Origin: Anaerolineales bacterium
GTDB lineage: Bacteria > Chloroflexota > Anaerolineae > Anaerolineales > DRMV01
Assembly (NCBI GenBank): GCA_026985785.1
Contig: JALSPT010000177.1
Location: forward strand, 1-9,105
Reading direction: 5' to 3'
Length of the DNA: 9,105 nt
Position numbers and translations under genes: made by a program. Shown here piece after piece: positions 1-6,928 of the stretch. Positions within the stretch are counted from its first letter, which is position 1. Each line of letters starts with the position of its first letter. The notes beneath the pieces were generated by a model. It ran no database searches and was not told the origin of the DNA. It saw only the letters and a list, made by a program, of their open reading frames with translations.

Positions 1-593
1 TGTGGCTGGATCGGCAACCGCCGACAAAACTCACTCTTTTTCGCATAGCCTTGGCGGTGCCTGCCGTGGGACTGTTGACGTTGGGGGGCGCGCATCGCCT
101 CGACCCGTGGGGGATGGCCATGATGTTGGCAGCGGCGGCGTTGTACGCGTTGCATTTGCCCGTCAATCAGCGGGTGTTGTTCGATGTGCCCGCGCCTACG
201 GTGACCCTGTATACGCTTGCTGCCATGAGCGCCGTGGTGGTGCCTGCTTTTTTGCTGGTCGGCCCGGTGACCCTCCCTCATACTGAAGCGACGTGGGCGC
301 CGGTTTTGGGGCTGACGATGGTGACTTTTCTTTCCCGGTTGACGCTGTTCTTGGGCGTCAAGCACATTGGCGGTATGCAGACGGCGCTCTTAGGCTTGGG
401 AGAGTTGTTGGTGACGTTGGCTTTTTCGCATTGGTGGTTGCACGAAAGCCTGACGCTTACCCAATGGGGCGGGGCGGCGCTGCTGGCGGTGATTTTGTTG
501 CTGGCTGGGGTTGACAAACCCACGATGCCTACCAAAAGAGACCCCGTCGGTGGATGGCTGAGTTGGCTACGACCGCGCGGCTTTTCTCCCTGA
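1..593 (+). CDS. EamA/DMT-family membrane transporter, C-terminal part (5' end outside window)
   Basis: The reading frame is open from the left edge (first full codon at position 3) to TGA at 591-593, giving the last 196 residues of a longer protein. A TTG at position 51 could be read as a start, but the 16 codons before it are open and protein-like, so the gene almost certainly begins upstream. About six hydrophobic helices are visible, near residues 12-28, 37-54, 68-86, 98-116, 125-142 and 152-169 of the visible part. This fits the end of the first EamA repeat plus a complete second repeat of the usual 10-helix drug/metabolite transporter. The motif HESLTLTQWGGAALLAVILL near the C-terminus is the typical last-helix signature (short loop with Glu, then a Gly-rich helix). 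The family exports or imports small metabolites in the inner membrane, and the substrate cannot be told from sequence. A polar tail of about 26 residues follows the last helix. The PAP2-like gene follows after 30 nt on the same strand and may be co-transcribed. Confidence 0.85.
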   Translation, partial: WLDRQPPTKLTLFRIALAVPAVGLLTLGGAHRLDPWGMAMMLAAAALYALHLPVNQRVLFDVPAPTVTLYTLAAMSAVVVPAFLLVGPVTLPHTEATWAPVLGLTMVTFLSRLTLFLGVKHIGGMQTALLGLGELLVTLAFSHWWLHESLTLTQWGGAALLAVILLLAGVDKPTMPTKRDPVGGWLSWLRPRGFSP

Positions 594-610
594 GGCTTCC
601 ATTGGGCTGC

Positions 611-617
611 AAAAAGG
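611..617 (+). promoter_or_regulatory. Ribosome binding site of the PAP2-like gene
   Basis: AAAAAGG ends 6 nt before the ATG at 624. This spacing favours ATG 624 over the in-frame TTG at 618, which would lie directly against the purine run. Confidence 0.55.
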
Positions 618-623
618 TTGACA

Positions 624-1247
624 ATGCCATTTTCTCTCTCCTCCCCCCGCGTTTTTCGGCGGCATTTTGCCCGGGTTTCGGTTGGTTTGCTGGTTTATTT
701 CGCTGGCGGCTATGCGTTGGTGGGCTGGTTCAACGAGCACTTTGCTCATCCCCTGCACGCTGCTACCGCCCTTGATCGTGCCCTCCCGTTGATTCCGGCG
801 TTTGTGGTGTTTTACCTCTTGGGCGATGTTTTTGTGTTTGGGGTTTTGTTCGTCGTGCGGGACCGGCGCACTTTCGATGTTGCTGCCATCGCGATGGCGA
901 TGATGCTTACCGTGGCCTTTTTGACCTTTCTCTTGTTCCCCATCGAAATGCACAAGCAAATTGCACTTGGAAACGACCTGTTTTCCCGTTTGACGCGTTT
1001 CCAACAGGTTACGGATACCGGTTTCAACACTTTCCCCAGTTTGCACGTCGCGCTCAACACCTTTGCCTATTTGGTGATGGTACGCGAGCGCCCTCGGTGG
1101 CGTTGGCGTTTGTTGCCGGTGTTGGTGCTGATCATTCTCTCCACCTTGTTCGTCAAACAGCACCTGGTGGTGGATGTGATCGGTGGACTGGTGTTGGCAG
1201 CCTGTGGCTATGGCGCGTTTTTGGCTTTGCTTCAGCGGGAGGGGTAA
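624..1247 (+). CDS. PAP2-superfamily integral membrane phosphatase/phosphotransferase
   Basis: A 207-residue membrane protein. The start is ATG 624, preceded by AAAAAGG; an in-frame TTG at 618 is less likely. Hydrophobic helices lie near residues 18-37, 55-78, 86-107, 139-152, 163-177 and 183-202. Two of the three PAP2 catalytic motifs are clear: FPSLHVA at 137-143 (His141) and STLFVKQHLVVD at 173-184 (His180 and Asp184, the nucleophile/charge-relay pair of the family). The classical first motif, K-x6-RP, is not evident. This variation is seen in the branch that includes inositol phosphorylceramide synthase-like (PAP2_3/Aur1-like) proteins. The protein therefore probably dephosphorylates a lipid phosphate or transfers a phospho-head-group at the membrane. 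The substrate is unknown; phosphatidic acid, undecaprenyl pyrophosphate and a phospholipid head group are all possible. It lies 30 nt behind the transporter gene and converges on the response regulator gene. Its stop codon sits inside a short direct repeat. Confidence 0.82.
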   Translation: MPFSLSSPRVFRRHFARVSVGLLVYFAGGYALVGWFNEHFAHPLHAATALDRALPLIPAFVVFYLLGDVFVFGVLFVVRDRRTFDVAAIAMAMMLTVAFLTFLLFPIEMHKQIALGNDLFSRLTRFQQVTDTGFNTFPSLHVALNTFAYLVMVRERPRWRWRLLPVLVLIILSTLFVKQHLVVDVIGGLVLAACGYGAFLALLQREG

Positions 1248-1264
1248 AGGGTTCATTTAGGGCG
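1244..1264 (+). repeat. Direct repeat, copy 1 (68-bp offset)
   Basis: This 21-bp segment matches 1312-1332 at 20 of 21 positions (T1252 versus C1320), with core TCATTTAGGGCG. The similarity extends weakly to 1273/1341 (26 of 30 in total). Copy 1 contains the TAA stop of the PAP2-like gene. Confidence 0.75.
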
Positions 1265-1311
1265 CTTAAAAACCGTTGCGATATTCGTGATGGTTGTTGC
1301 TGCTTCGTTGA

Positions 1312-1332
1312 GTAAAGGGCTCATTTAGGGCG
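1312..1332 (+). repeat. Direct repeat, copy 2 (68-bp offset)
   Basis: Second copy of the 21-bp repeat at 1244-1264. It contains the last codons and the TGA stop of the minus-strand response regulator gene, whose 3' end is at 1321. The 73-bp gap between the convergent genes (1248-1320) shows no hairpin with a T-tract, so no terminator is called here. Confidence 0.75.
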
Positions 1333-2115
1333 TTCGAAAACGTACCCTACGCCCCGAACATTGGTGATCCAATGCCATCCGCCGGGAATGTGTTTCAGTT
1401 TGGAGCGTAGGCGGCTGACGAGGGGGCGGAGGACGTCCGGTGCTTCCCAGGGGGCGACCTCGTAGCCCTGTGCCATTTTCACCAGTTGTTGGTGTTCCAG
1501 GACTTCGCCTTCGTGCTCTAAGAATACCTGGAGCAAGCGCCCTTCGGTGGGCGTGAGGGGAATGGTTTCTTTGCCGTAGTGGATGCGGCGCCGTGTCATG
1601 TCTACCCATGCGTTGGTAGTCAGCGAGATGACGTGAGGCGTGCTCGCTTCAGCAGGAGCCGCACTCCGTAGGGTGCTTTCGTTTTTGAGAGCCTGGAGGG
1701 AGGCTTCCAATTGGGTGAGCAGGTGTTGCTGTTTGAGCCGTTGTAGCCGTCGTTGGAAGGCTTTTTCTACCGTATTGATGATCTCGTCGGGAGCCGCGGG
1801 TTTGAGAAGGTAATCGGCTGCTCCGTGACGCAGAGCGGCAATCGCTGATGACACGCTACTGTGAGCGGTGAGGAGGACGATTTCGATATCAATGGGCATC
1901 TGCGAGAGATGCTCCAGCACGGTGATGCCGTCCATTCCTGGCATCACGATGTCCAGAATTATGACGTCGTATTCGTCTTGCTGCATTTTTTTGAGGGCTT
2001 CCTCGCCATTGGCGGCGGTGGCTACTCGGTAGCCTTCCAGTTCCAGGATGTCTTTCAGCGTGGTGCGGGTATCTTTTTCGTCGTCCACGACTAAGATTTT
2101 GCCTGGGGGTGTCAT
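1321..2115 (-). CDS. Response regulator: receiver domain plus OmpR/PhoB-type winged helix
   Basis: A 264-residue cytoplasmic DNA-binding response regulator. Residues 5-118 form a receiver domain with acidic pocket Asp11/Asp12, phospho-acceptor Asp55 (ILDIVMPGMDG), Thr83 and Lys105 (LLKP), so all the switch residues are present. Residues about 111-145 form a long charged helix with coiled-coil character, followed by a flexible Ala/Pro/Ser stretch (about 148-160). Residues about 168-261 are a winged helix of the Trans_reg_C type: LTPTEGRLL, then the recognition-helix segment VLRPLVSRLRSKL, then the wing TNVRGVGYVFERP. Typical OmpR-family proteins are about 220-240 residues, and the extra length here is the linker. 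The start ATG at 2115 has a strong AGAGGAGG site 5 nt upstream, lying across the end of the preceding kinase gene, whose stop is 1 nt away. It is therefore probably translationally coupled and the output of that operon. Target genes are not visible. Confidence 0.93.
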   Translation of the reverse strand: MTPPGKILVVDDEKDTRTTLKDILELEGYRVATAANGEEALKKMQQDEYDVIILDIVMPGMDGITVLEHLSQMPIDIEIVLLTAHSSVSSAIAALRHGAADYLLKPAAPDEIINTVEKAFQRRLQRLKQQHLLTQLEASLQALKNESTLRSAAPAEASTPHVISLTTNAWVDMTRRRIHYGKETIPLTPTEGRLLQVFLEHEGEVLEHQQLVKMAQGYEVAPWEAPDVLRPLVSRLRSKLKHIPGGWHWITNVRGVGYVFERPK

Positions 2116-2116
2116 T

Positions 2117-3784
2117 TCATCCTCCTCTTAGGGAAGCCTCGGAGGCGGCAGGGAGGGGAAGCCGAATGTGGAAGGCTGCACCACTGCCGCGGCGTGGCTT
2201 GCTGAGTAAGAGATTGCCGTTGTGGGCGGCGATAATGTTGTAACTGACGGCCAGGCCAAGACCTGTGCCATTGGGTTTGGTGCTGACCAGTGGCTCGAAA
2301 ATCCGTTCGCTGAGGTCCGGTGGCACCCCGGGACCGGTATCTTCGACCGCGACGACGACCTCGTTTTCTTCCGTCCACCCCAACAAATAGAGGACTCCAC
2401 CTTCGGGCATGGCCTCAAGCGCATTGAGCAGCAGATTGAGCAGCACTTGGTGCAACTGATCTTCCACGCCAATAATGGGAGGCAGGTCGTCCGGCACTTC
2501 GTTGACGACGGTGATATGACGTTGCGCGAATTCTTCTTTCAGGAGGCCGATCATCCGTTCGATGAGGTGGGGCAATTTTACCGCGTGACGCTCGGCGCTG
2601 CCAGGGCGGTAGAAGTTCAACATGCGGTGTATCAGGGTGGAAAGTCGTTCCACCTCCTCTCGCGCGGTTTGGATGTAGGCTTGCTGTTGGGCGGGAGAGA
2701 CGCGCGGGTGGGTGGCCAAGTAAAGGCTATTGCGAACGGCCTGGATAGGGTTGTTGACCTCATGCGCCAGCGAGGCGGTCAGCCGCCCGATGGCGGCCAT
2801 CTTTTCGGCTTGGGCCAGTGCTCGCTGCGAGCGTTCCAGCTTGCTCAGCGAATGACGAAGGTCTTCGTACAGGCGGGTGTTTTCCAGGGCTGTGGCGGCC
2901 AGGCGGGCGAGGATCCCCAGGACGGTGCCGTCTATCTCTGTGTGGAAGGCAGGGGGCTGCTCGCGTGCGACCAGCAGGCCGTATTCCCGCTCCCCGCGCT
3001 GCACTGCCGTTGCCAGCGCGTGGTGCCAGTGGTATTGGTCGAGCAGGATGTTTTCTTCCCCCGGCGTTTCGCTGTTTTGCCGACTGAGGACGCAAAGTCG
3101 CGATGTATTGCGCACGCGCTGCCAGCAAGAGGCGTCCGGTGGGGGGACGGTTCCTTGCGCCGCCAGGAGTTTTCCTTGGGAATCGTTTTTTGTCCACATG
3201 TAAAGGCCGGTGGCTGTGTTGGGAAGTACTTCGGCGGTTTTGGCGATGATGAGACGCTGCAGGGCAGTCATGTGGGTTTCGGAGAGAAGCACTTCGATGA
3301 CGTCGAACAACGGCTGCAAGGCGGCGAGCCGGGCGGTTTCTTCTTGCCTCCGATGATGGGCTATTGCCCGTCGCACGGCTTCGACCAATTCTGCACTGCG
3401 CTCGAAGGGCTTGATGAGCATGCCATTAGCGCCGTGGTGGAGGGCTTCCAGTGCCATTTCTACATTGGCAAAGCCGCTCATCACGACGACGGCCAGGTTG
3501 GGGTGGTAGAGACGGGCTTGCTCCATGAGTGCGAAGCCGTCCATTTCGGGCATCCGGCTATCTACCACCAGCACGTCGGCGGAGTGGGCTTTGAGGTAAT
3601 CCAGGGCGAGATAAGGCTGCCCAAAGGCGATGGCCTCGAAGCCCGCCCGCGAGAGCAGCCTTTCGCACAGGCGCAAGACGCCCACCTCGTCGTCTACGAC
3701 AATCACGCGAGGGCGTTTCCCACTTTCTCTGCCCGGCGGGGCGATTTCACGCTGCGGGGAGATGGATGGTGAAGATGCTGCCAT
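2117..3784 (-). CDS. Receiver-GAF-histidine kinase fusion (REC-GAF-HisKA-HATPase)
   Basis: A 555-residue soluble protein with a receiver domain in front of a kinase. Receiver domain, residues 26-142: Asp31/Asp32, phospho-acceptor Asp75 (VVDSRMPEMDG), Ser103, Lys125 (LIKPF). GAF-like domain, about 155-300: a divergent sequence. A coiled-coil segment, about 300-330, links to HisKA with phospho-acceptor His341 in SLAHEVNNP. The HATPase domain spans about 400-543: N-box Asn450/Asn454, G1 box EDTGPGVPP (481-489), F-box FEPLVSTK (496-503), G2 box GTGLGLAVS (506-514). All kinase motifs are intact, and the HExNNP form resembles the NtrB-like kinase class. No membrane helix is seen. The start is ATG 3784 with AGGAAGG just upstream; the gene overlaps the end of the preceding kinase gene by 38 bp. 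No later in-frame start would keep the first receiver strand. The receiver suggests control of this kinase by another kinase, most simply the one encoded upstream, and the regulator downstream is the likely phosphate acceptor. Both pairings are inferred. Confidence 0.93.
   Translation of the reverse strand: MAASSPSISPQREIAPPGRESGKRPRVIVVDDEVGVLRLCERLLSRAGFEAIAFGQPYLALDYLKAHSADVLVVDSRMPEMDGFALMEQARLYHPNLAVVVMSGFANVEMALEALHHGANGMLIKPFERSAELVEAVRRAIAHHRRQEETARLAALQPLFDVIEVLLSETHMTALQRLIIAKTAEVLPNTATGLYMWTKNDSQGKLLAAQGTVPPPDASCWQRVRNTSRLCVLSRQNSETPGEENILLDQYHWHHALATAVQRGEREYGLLVAREQPPAFHTEIDGTVLGILARLAATALENTRLYEDLRHSLSKLERSQRALAQAEKMAAIGRLTASLAHEVNNPIQAVRNSLYLATHPRVSPAQQQAYIQTAREEVERLSTLIHRMLNFYRPGSAERHAVKLPHLIERMIGLLKEEFAQRHITVVNEVPDDLPPIIGVEDQLHQVLLNLLLNALEAMPEGGVLYLLGWTEENEVVVAVEDTGPGVPPDLSERIFEPLVSTKPNGTGLGLAVSYNIIAAHNGNLLLSKPRRGSGAAFHIRLPLPAASEASLRGG
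2121..2128 (-). promoter_or_regulatory. Ribosome binding site of the response regulator, overlapping the upstream gene end
   Basis: On the minus strand AGAGGAGG is followed by 5 nt and ATG 2115. The site overlaps the last sense codons of the receiver/kinase gene, and the TGA of that gene lies within the spacer (2119-2117). This arrangement supports coupled re-initiation. Confidence 0.8.
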
Positions 3785-6782
3785 GGCCTTCCTGGCTTTC
3801 TACGGTGATGGTGCCACCGTGTTTTTGGATGATGCTGTAACTGACCGAGAGCCCCAGGCCGGTGCCGGTGCGGCGGGTGGTATAGAACGGCTCGAAGATC
3901 CGCTCCTGATGCTTTGGGGCAATGCCTACCCCTGTATCGGTCACCGTGAGGGTGACCCATTGCCCGTTTTCGTCGTGATGGGTTCCTGTGGCGATGTGCA
4001 GTTGCCCCCCGTGGGGCATGGCCTGAATGGCGTTGTGGATCAGGTTGAGGAGCACTTGTTTGATCTCGGCGCGATCCACCATCACCATGGGTAAGTCTTC
4101 CTGTAGGTCGACCTCCAATGTGACGCTGGAAGTGGTCAAAAGATGCCTGACCAGCCTGAGGGTTTCGTGGGCCAAGTCGTTGAGGTTGGTCGCCATGCGG
4201 AGGGGCTCGGTGTGGCGGGCAAAATCCAGCAGGCGTTGAATGATCTCGCGCGCCCGGCGGGCTTCTTGGAGCACGAGTTGGAGGTCACTGTAAATTTGCT
4301 GGTCGGGGGCAAGTTCTTCCAGTGCTAATTCCGTGAATCCCATGACCGTGGTCAGAGGGCTGTTGAGTTCGTGAGCCACGGCGGCGGCCATTTCGCCGAC
4401 CGCGGCCAATCGCGCCGATTGGATCAGTTCTCGTTCCGCCCGTTGTTGGGCTTGCATCCGCTGACGCAGTTCTTCGTATAGCCTGGCGTTGCGGAGGGCA
4501 ACTGCGACTTGTGGTGCCAGCAATTCCAGAAGTTGGACGTCGTGGCGTGTGAAGGTGTGGCCTTCGCGGTCGTCGAAGATGGTAAGCACGCCTAAGACTT
4601 CGTCGTGGAATTTGAGCGGCACGCTGACCACGGCGTGAAAAATCGAAGGGAAGGTCATGTCGCCTTTGTGAGGCCAAGTGTTGAAATCTTCCAGCACCAG
4701 CGTCTGCCCCTGGGCTGCTACCCATCCGCCAGCACCGTGCCCCAAAGGAATCTCCAGACCGGTGTAGCCCCCCCAGGGGCTTTCCGAGGCTGCGATCCGC
4801 ACGACTTGCTGCTCTGCATCCAGGAGGCCGATTTCCACCCCCCGGGTGTCGACCATTTTTTTGACGCGCTGTACTACTCGCTGGAGCAGGGGCTTCATTT
4901 CCAGCGCCGCGGCAATATCCATCGCCGTTTCGCGAGCGGCTTTCAAGTGCTGTACGGTGGTATGAAGCTGTTGATGGCGTCGGGCATTGGCAAGGACTGC
5001 CGAGAGGACGCCGGCTACGGATTCTATAGCCAGCCGATCCTCTTCTTCGAAGGCGAATTTATCGGCGTGTTCGACGTTGATGATGCCAATCACATGTTGG
5101 GGGCGTTCGTGATCGAAAATCGGCACACAGAGTTCCGAGCCAGCCTTGAAACCGGGGTAAGGGATGTAGTGCGGCGCGGTTGTCACGTCGTTGAGCAGCA
5201 CGCTTTTCCCTCGTTGAAGCACCTCCCCCACCACGCCGCCGGGGGGACAGACGTCGTTTTCTGCCTGCAAGGCCTCGGTGCCTTGCCCGGACAACCCCCG
5301 AAGGAGAGGATGATCCCCTTGCTCGATGACCGCGACGGAGGAAATGGTGGGGCCAAAATATTCGGTGATGCGCGCTGCGACCTGGTCGATCACTTTTTGG
5401 GGATCCACCATGCCAATGACGTCGTGGATGATCTGATGGATCATTTCCATCCGTCGGGCGCGCGCTGCGGTTTCTTCGCGCAGGCGGATGGTTTCCAACA
5501 TCAGCGTGAGTTGGCCGGCAGCGAGCGTGAGCAGGCGCTCGTCCTCTTTGGAAAACGTCCGCGGGCGCTGGCTGGCCACACAGAGGGCACCCATCACCCC
5601 GTGCCGTGTGCGCAAAGGAACGCACAACCCTGACCGGGCTTTGGGTTCGATGGCGCAGGGGAGGGATGCCTCTTCATCGAAACGTATGGTTTGCCCTTGC
5701 TCGAGGACACGCCTGCAGGCGGTGTCTGGGGCTGAGCGCAGGCGTTTTTTGACTGTGGGGGGGTAGGCGCCAACACATTCAGTATGCTTTTGTGTGGTGT
5801 GGAGTAGCACGGCCACCGCGTCGGCCTGAAAAACGCGATGGAGGTACCGGGCGGCATTGTCTGCCGCGCGTTTGACGTCTTCGCTGGCGATGCCGCTCAG
5901 CAACAGGTCGCTGAGCACGGCTTTGCGCCGTAGGTGGGCGCTCATCTCGTCGAACGCCAGCGAATTTTCGATGATCCAGGCTATTCGGTTGGCGAACCCC
6001 ATCAGGGCCTGGCGTTGATGCCCCGTCCATCCCTCGGGTTGTGCCAGGGTGAGAAAACCAACCACGCGTTGGCCGTATTCCAGCGGCAGCACCAGCCACG
6101 ACCATCCCGCGGGCGAGGTTGTACCCGGCCAGGGTTCTTCCGAGAGCACGAGAGTTTCGCTCTTATGCAACGGTTTGAGCAACGGGACGTGATCTACACT
6201 TATTGTCCGTTGGCGCAGCTTGGAGGCGTCCTCTCCCCAGGCGGCTAACACCCGCCAGGTGTGACCTTCCAATGCCGCGACGTAGATCCGTCGCGCTGCC
6301 GTGGTAGCCTTCAGGGTCGCAATGATGGCTTCGGCGACTTCTTTGGGGTGGTGGCGCGCTTTTTGGAGATTGCGGCTGAAGAGGTCGCAGATGGTTCGGG
6401 TTTGTAACTTGCTTTGTTGGGCCAGTCCCAGGGCTACAATGCGCCATACCTCGCGAGATGAGGCGTCGGCCATTTCTCCGCCGACCACCAGTACCCCTTG
6501 CCCCTTTACTGGGAAAGCATGTATCGGGCCGGGAAGCTTTTCCTTTTGGGAAGCAGGAGGTTTGCGCTTACGGCTTCGTCCCTGGATCATGGCAGCCCGC
6601 AACCAAGCGCGCCAGTCGGGCAATGTGATGGCGCGTTCCAATGCTGCCCGCCGCCGTGCGCTCATCCCCCAACCGACGACGATTTGCCACCCTCCGTCCA
6701 GTGGTTCGAGCCAGGCTGCCCATTTGCTCTTGGTCATGCGTGCTGCGCGTTGGAGTTGCGCTTTCCGGGTGTCGGCGTGCAT
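3747..6782 (-). CDS. Large soluble multi-GAF sensor histidine kinase
   Basis: A 1011-residue cytoplasmic sensor kinase with no apparent transmembrane helix. The N-terminal region (about 20-125, ending in VLVVGGEMADASSREVWR) is Trp-rich and may be a degenerate GAF-like module. GAF-like domains follow at about 145-278, 300-433, 455-602 and 625-767, the last two with the clearest strand patterns (ELCVPIFD...VIGIINVE and VSVPLKFHDEVLGVLTIFD). A coiled coil (about 768-790) leads to HisKA, with His804 in AVAHELNSP. The HATPase domain spans about 865-1009: N-box Asn913/Asn917, G1 box DTGVGIAP (949-956), F-box FEPFYTT (963-969), G2 box GTGLGLSVS (973-981). The kinase core looks fully active. The GAF domains lack an obvious bilin-type Cys-His pair, so the ligand is unknown. 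The start ATG 6782 has GGGAGGT 4 nt upstream and a sigma70-like promoter close by. As first gene of the operon it probably feeds phosphate to the receiver domain of the next protein, because it carries no receiver of its own. Confidence 0.93.
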   Translation of the reverse strand: MHADTRKAQLQRAARMTKSKWAAWLEPLDGGWQIVVGWGMSARRRAALERAITLPDWRAWLRAAMIQGRSRKRKPPASQKEKLPGPIHAFPVKGQGVLVVGGEMADASSREVWRIVALGLAQQSKLQTRTICDLFSRNLQKARHHPKEVAEAIIATLKATTAARRIYVAALEGHTWRVLAAWGEDASKLRQRTISVDHVPLLKPLHKSETLVLSEEPWPGTTSPAGWSWLVLPLEYGQRVVGFLTLAQPEGWTGHQRQALMGFANRIAWIIENSLAFDEMSAHLRRKAVLSDLLLSGIASEDVKRAADNAARYLHRVFQADAVAVLLHTTQKHTECVGAYPPTVKKRLRSAPDTACRRVLEQGQTIRFDEEASLPCAIEPKARSGLCVPLRTRHGVMGALCVASQRPRTFSKEDERLLTLAAGQLTLMLETIRLREETAARARRMEMIHQIIHDVIGMVDPQKVIDQVAARITEYFGPTISSVAVIEQGDHPLLRGLSGQGTEALQAENDVCPPGGVVGEVLQRGKSVLLNDVTTAPHYIPYPGFKAGSELCVPIFDHERPQHVIGIINVEHADKFAFEEEDRLAIESVAGVLSAVLANARRHQQLHTTVQHLKAARETAMDIAAALEMKPLLQRVVQRVKKMVDTRGVEIGLLDAEQQVVRIAASESPWGGYTGLEIPLGHGAGGWVAAQGQTLVLEDFNTWPHKGDMTFPSIFHAVVSVPLKFHDEVLGVLTIFDDREGHTFTRHDVQLLELLAPQVAVALRNARLYEELRQRMQAQQRAERELIQSARLAAVGEMAAAVAHELNSPLTTVMGFTELALEELAPDQQIYSDLQLVLQEARRAREIIQRLLDFARHTEPLRMATNLNDLAHETLRLVRHLLTTSSVTLEVDLQEDLPMVMVDRAEIKQVLLNLIHNAIQAMPHGGQLHIATGTHHDENGQWVTLTVTDTGVGIAPKHQERIFEPFYTTRRTGTGLGLSVSYSIIQKHGGTITVESQEGHGSIFTIHLPAA

Positions 6783-6799
6783 TGCTACCTCCCGCTTTC

Positions 6800-6829
6800 A
6801 TTATACAGGCAAGCGCGCAAAACTTCCAA
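6800..6829 (-). promoter_or_regulatory. Sigma70-type promoter of the signalling operon
   Basis: On the minus strand, TTGGAA (6829-6824) and a perfect TATAAT (6805-6800) are separated by 18 bp. The predicted start of transcription is near 6793-6794, which leaves a leader of only about 11 nt that begins at the Shine-Dalgarno sequence GGGAGGT (6793-6787) of the multi-GAF kinase gene. Confidence 0.65.
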
Positions 6830-6849
6830 AAGATGGGGTGCTTTTTTCA

Positions 6850-6878
6850 TTGGACGGAGGGCGTTTTTGTGCTATAAC
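6850..6878 (+). promoter_or_regulatory. Sigma70-type promoter of nnr, extended -10
   Basis: TTGGAC (6850-6855), a 17-bp spacer and TATAAC (6873-6878), with TGC directly before the -10 (extended -10 form). Transcription would start near 6885, about 44 nt before ATG 6929. The -35 elements of the two divergent promoters are 20 bp apart. Confidence 0.65.
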
Positions 6879-6928
6879 AACATTGGCTTGGGCCCGATGG
6901 CTATTCTAACCCTTGTGTGGAGGTCGCC

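Noticed and set aside
618..646. TTGACA at 618-623 as a -35 box for an internal promoter
   Set aside because: No -10-like sequence lies 16-18 bp downstream; that region is a C/T-rich tract inside the PAP2-like gene.
567..1256. Minus-strand open frame (229 codons) opposite the PAP2-like gene
   Set aside because: The product is rich in His, Gln and Lys without domain character, while the plus strand has clear PAP2 motifs and membrane helices.
1248..1320. Terminator between the convergent PAP2-like and response regulator genes
   Set aside because: Only a weak AACC/GGTT pairing before a short T-run on the minus strand was found; this is too little to support a terminator.
2222..3772. Long plus-strand open frame (516 codons) opposite the REC-GAF-HK gene
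   Set aside because: The opposite strand encodes a protein with intact receiver and kinase motifs. The antisense translation has no recognisable domain and is explained by the base composition of the sense codons.
4605..5633. Plus-strand open frame (342 codons) opposite the multi-GAF kinase gene
   Set aside because: It is antisense to GAF-domain coding sequence, shows no motif, and lacks a convincing ribosome binding site.
6824..6860. Imperfect palindrome CCAAAAG...CTTTT...TTGG between the divergent promoters as an operator
   Set aside because: The matching halves are short and interrupted, and they overlap both -35 boxes, so the similarity may come from the promoters themselves.
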